From: Entamoeba invadens IP1
Lineage: Eukaryota > Evosea > Mastigamoebida > Endamoebidae
Length of the DNA: 19,047 bases
Reading direction: 5' to 3'
Assembly (NCBI RefSeq): GCF_000330505.1
Contig: NW_004191799.1
Coordinates: 1-19,047 of the forward strand
The translations under genes and the position numbers were made by a program. The notes below the pieces were generated by a model. The model had not been told where the DNA came from. It worked only from the letters and a program-made list of their open reading frames with translations, and ran no database searches. Below, one piece after another: positions 17,131 through 19,047 of the stretch. Position 1 is the stretch's first letter. Every line of letters begins with the position of its first letter.

Positions 17131-18215
17131 TTTGATTATAATTATACAAAATTATATTCATCTTTTGAATATTTATAAAAACATTTTTCTTATTTAATAA
17201 TAACAATTTCTAATAAATAATAAAATTATTTTATTCATCAAGTTATATATTTTAAATTTTTTTTTTCGTTATTTATTCATTTTATCATTAAAAAATATTA
17301 TTTTTTAAATAATAGTTTTTATTATATAATTTTTACCAATACAAGTGACTTAAAAAAGTCGAATAGTTGTTCGGAGACTTTATGGTTTCTTTGAAAATAT
17401 CCAAATTTTTAGTTGTCTTAAAATTCCTTGACCTAAATAATTAGTCGAAATACTATTCATCATACCATTTTAATGTTAAAACAATTAAATAAATTTCAAC
17501 TATATTTATTTAATATAATTATTATCAATATAATTATTATTAAAAAATGAAATGAAAAAATACCTTCTCAATTATATCTTCTCAAATCATTTTTAAAATG
17601 ATATTTATTTGAAAATAATATTACAAATTATAACAATTGTTGTGTTTTTACACATTTTTGAGACTATAATGAATATGGTATAATTTATTTAAGTTATTAT
17701 TTACTTTGTTCAAGATATAGGCTACTTTAAAAAAACTGAATAAGTCGCCGACTATTGAGTAATTTCAAAAGTAGCCGAACAGTCATAAGACTAAATAAAT
17801 GTAAAAAGTAAAATATATATTTAACAAACTTTAACCTAAATACAATTATTAAAATAAATTTGAATCTCTTTGTTTTATTTGATAATTTTATATATATGTT
17901 TCATTTAATTTTTAATGTAATTTATAAAAATTACATTTTCTGACAATTATTTGGTCAATTGGATAATTTTTACAATTATAATGTGAAGAAAGCAAAAATA
18001 TAACCGAATAAAAACGATAAATAGAACATTCTCTGCAACCCCATTTTAAACCCACAAATATCCATTTTTATTATTCTAAATATTTTCATTTAATTTTTGT
18101 TGTTCATAATCATGTTAACTTATTTTGTCGATCATGAAATAATATATTATTTATTTTTTTTGTTATTTGGAGCGTAATAAATAATCATAACATGTATTAA
18201 TCAATAAAAATTGAT
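17131..18215. other. Intergenic AT-rich region with palindromes
   Basis: No gene is seen over about 1.1 kb. It contains an imperfect palindrome at 17720-17776, a related-looking sequence near 17345-17380, and a perfect 10-bp hairpin AATGTAATTT-ATAA-AAATTACATT at 17914-17937. Part of it may be old transposon sequence. Confidence 0.5.
17720..17776. repeat. 57-bp imperfect palindrome
   Basis: The outer arms GGCTACTTT and AAAGTAGCC pair perfectly. The inner arms ACTGAATAAGTCG and CGACTATTGAGT pair imperfectly, with the centre at CGCCG. The sequence at 17345-17380 (GTGACTTAAAAAAGTCGAAT then GTTCGG) shares the ACTT-A-run-GAATA order, and GTTCGG matches the inverted 17775-17780. This suggests a decayed inverted-repeat element spanning about 17340-17790. 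Confidence 0.4.
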
Positions 18216-19047
18216 TTAATTTCTTTTGTTGTTTTTCTTCGAGTTGATTGTATTTTGGGCAAATTTGTTGTTTTTAGTATTTGGTTTTGGAAGTCTGGTT
18301 TTATTCATTTTGTGTTGGATTGGTTTTGGCGTTCTTTTCTTGTTTGAATTTAATCTTCTTCTTAATTTGCTGAAATTTATTTTCTTTGCTTTTGGTAAGT
18401 TTTTCGCTTTGTTTTTCAAAGTAATTTCTTTTCTGTGTTGTTTTCTATTTTGCAATTGTTTTCCCCTTTTACCCATCAAGTTATTATTTCTGTTGGTCAT
18501 TTTTTTCGTATTTCTTGGTGTTCTATTTTTACGATTTGTCAACTTTCTATTTTTAGAAATCAGCTGTTTTTTGTTGTTATTTTTCTTGTCGTCCTTCTTC
18601 CTCTGATTATTTGGTTTAGTTTGTTTCTGTTGTTTAGGTTGTACAGCATTACTTTTATTTTTCTGATCTTTAGAGCCTTTCAAGTCTTTTTTATCTTTTT
18701 CTTTACCGTTCTTTTTATACCATTTCCACAACTTTCCACCTTGTTTTCCTATCTTTTTACCTTGTTTCCACTCCTCTTTAGTCATTCTTCCACCAGTCTT
18801 TGAGTTTCCAGTCATTGCAGTTGTCGCTTTATCCAAAGTGTTATATATCGTGTTATCCACCCATTTCTTCCCATCTTTTAACGCTTCTTTTCCTTGGTCG
18901 TACAGTTGTCCAACTCGTCCAATTGGTGAATTTTTGATTCCATCTCTGATTCCAGAAGTTTTATCATCGACCCAATTTCCGAGTTTATTTACCTTTTCTT
19001 TACCTTTGTCGTATAAAGCAGAAATATCTGGTCCAACTACATCCCGT
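18216..19047 (-). CDS. Partial protein with 37-residue repeats and a Lys/Asn-rich basic tail
   Basis: The 3' part of a minus-strand gene; the frame is open to the window edge, so the start lies beyond 19047. About 276 residues are visible. The first 80 or so contain two related units 37 residues apart: LYDKGKEKVNKLGNWVDD and LYDQGKEALKDGKKWVDN. Each looks like an amphipathic helix with a conserved Tyr-Asp, Gly-Lys-Glu and Trp-Val-Asp. Then follow WKQGKKIGKQGGKLWKWYKK and about 160 residues dominated by Lys, Asn, Arg and Gln. The basic tail suggests binding to nucleic acid or another polyanion. I do not recognise the family. A structural protein of a large virus-like transposon (Polinton type) is one guess; a host repeat protein is as likely. 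The frame's GTG at 18860 is internal, not a start. Confidence 0.65.
   Translation of the reverse strand, partial: RDVVGPDISALYDKGKEKVNKLGNWVDDKTSGIRDGIKNSPIGRVGQLYDQGKEALKDGKKWVDNTIYNTLDKATTAMTGNSKTGGRMTKEEWKQGKKIGKQGGKLWKWYKKNGKEKDKKDLKGSKDQKNKSNAVQPKQQKQTKPNNQRKKDDKKNNNKKQLISKNRKLTNRKNRTPRNTKKMTNRNNNLMGKRGKQLQNRKQHRKEITLKNKAKNLPKAKKINFSKLRRRLNSNKKRTPKPIQHKMNKTRLPKPNTKNNKFAQNTINSKKNNKRN

Noticed and set aside
18226..18803. Two plus-strand frames encoding Phe/Leu-rich, membrane-like proteins.
   Set aside because: They are the reverse complement of Lys/Asn codons of the basic-tail gene; poly-Phe is the expected artefact.

Overview
The window looks like nuclear DNA of an Entamoeba species, most plausibly the reptile parasite E. 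invadens. The DNA is very AT-rich. A Cys-rich transmembrane receptor kinase of the expanded amoebic TMK type and a TLDc-domain protein are present. There are many decayed cut-and-paste DNA transposons (Mutator-like, Tc1/mariner-like, pogo-like, piggyBac-like), a repertoire known from E. invadens and E. moshkovskii but mostly lost from E. histolytica. The species call is an inference.

Layout: (1) 863-1429 is a small secreted Cys-containing protein with a probable GPI-anchor signal, and a close paralogue lies at 14747-15313. The pair share promoter motifs and a 143-bp block that is identical through the end of the CDS and the 3' flank. (2) 1630-3189 holds two Tc1/mariner-like elements: a 226-bp MITE and an 879-bp decayed element with a transposase relic. 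(3) 3300-3560 contains an unusual GC-rich patch with a 132-bp imperfect palindrome. (4) 3699-9611 is one Mutator-like element (MULE) whose terminal inverted repeats (TIRs) have been split by later insertions. A Tc1-like element (3719-4828) sits in the left TIR. A foldback element (7409-8698) and a piggyBac-like deletion derivative (8758-9371) sit in the right TIR. A pogo-like MITE (8135-8297) lies inside the foldback element. Removing the insertions leaves a MULE of about 2.9 kb with TIRs of about 330 bp and a broken transposase (5579-7036). (5) 9613-13699 is a receptor kinase gene with no start codon: its 5' end abuts the MULE and it carries a one-base frameshift in a T7 run. Its kinase motifs are intact. 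(6) 15826-17109 (minus) is a TLDc-domain protein. (7) 18216-19047 (minus) is the 3' part of a gene encoding 37-residue repeats followed by a very basic tail; it runs off the window.

The genes do not form a pathway. Two are surface-type proteins, one is a surface receptor kinase relic and one is a TLDc protein; the central 8 kb is transposon debris inserted into a gene neighbourhood. The most unusual structure is the foldback element. Its 359-bp near-identical arms are built from degenerate units spaced 19-21 bp apart. The nested insertions also give a readable order of transposition events.
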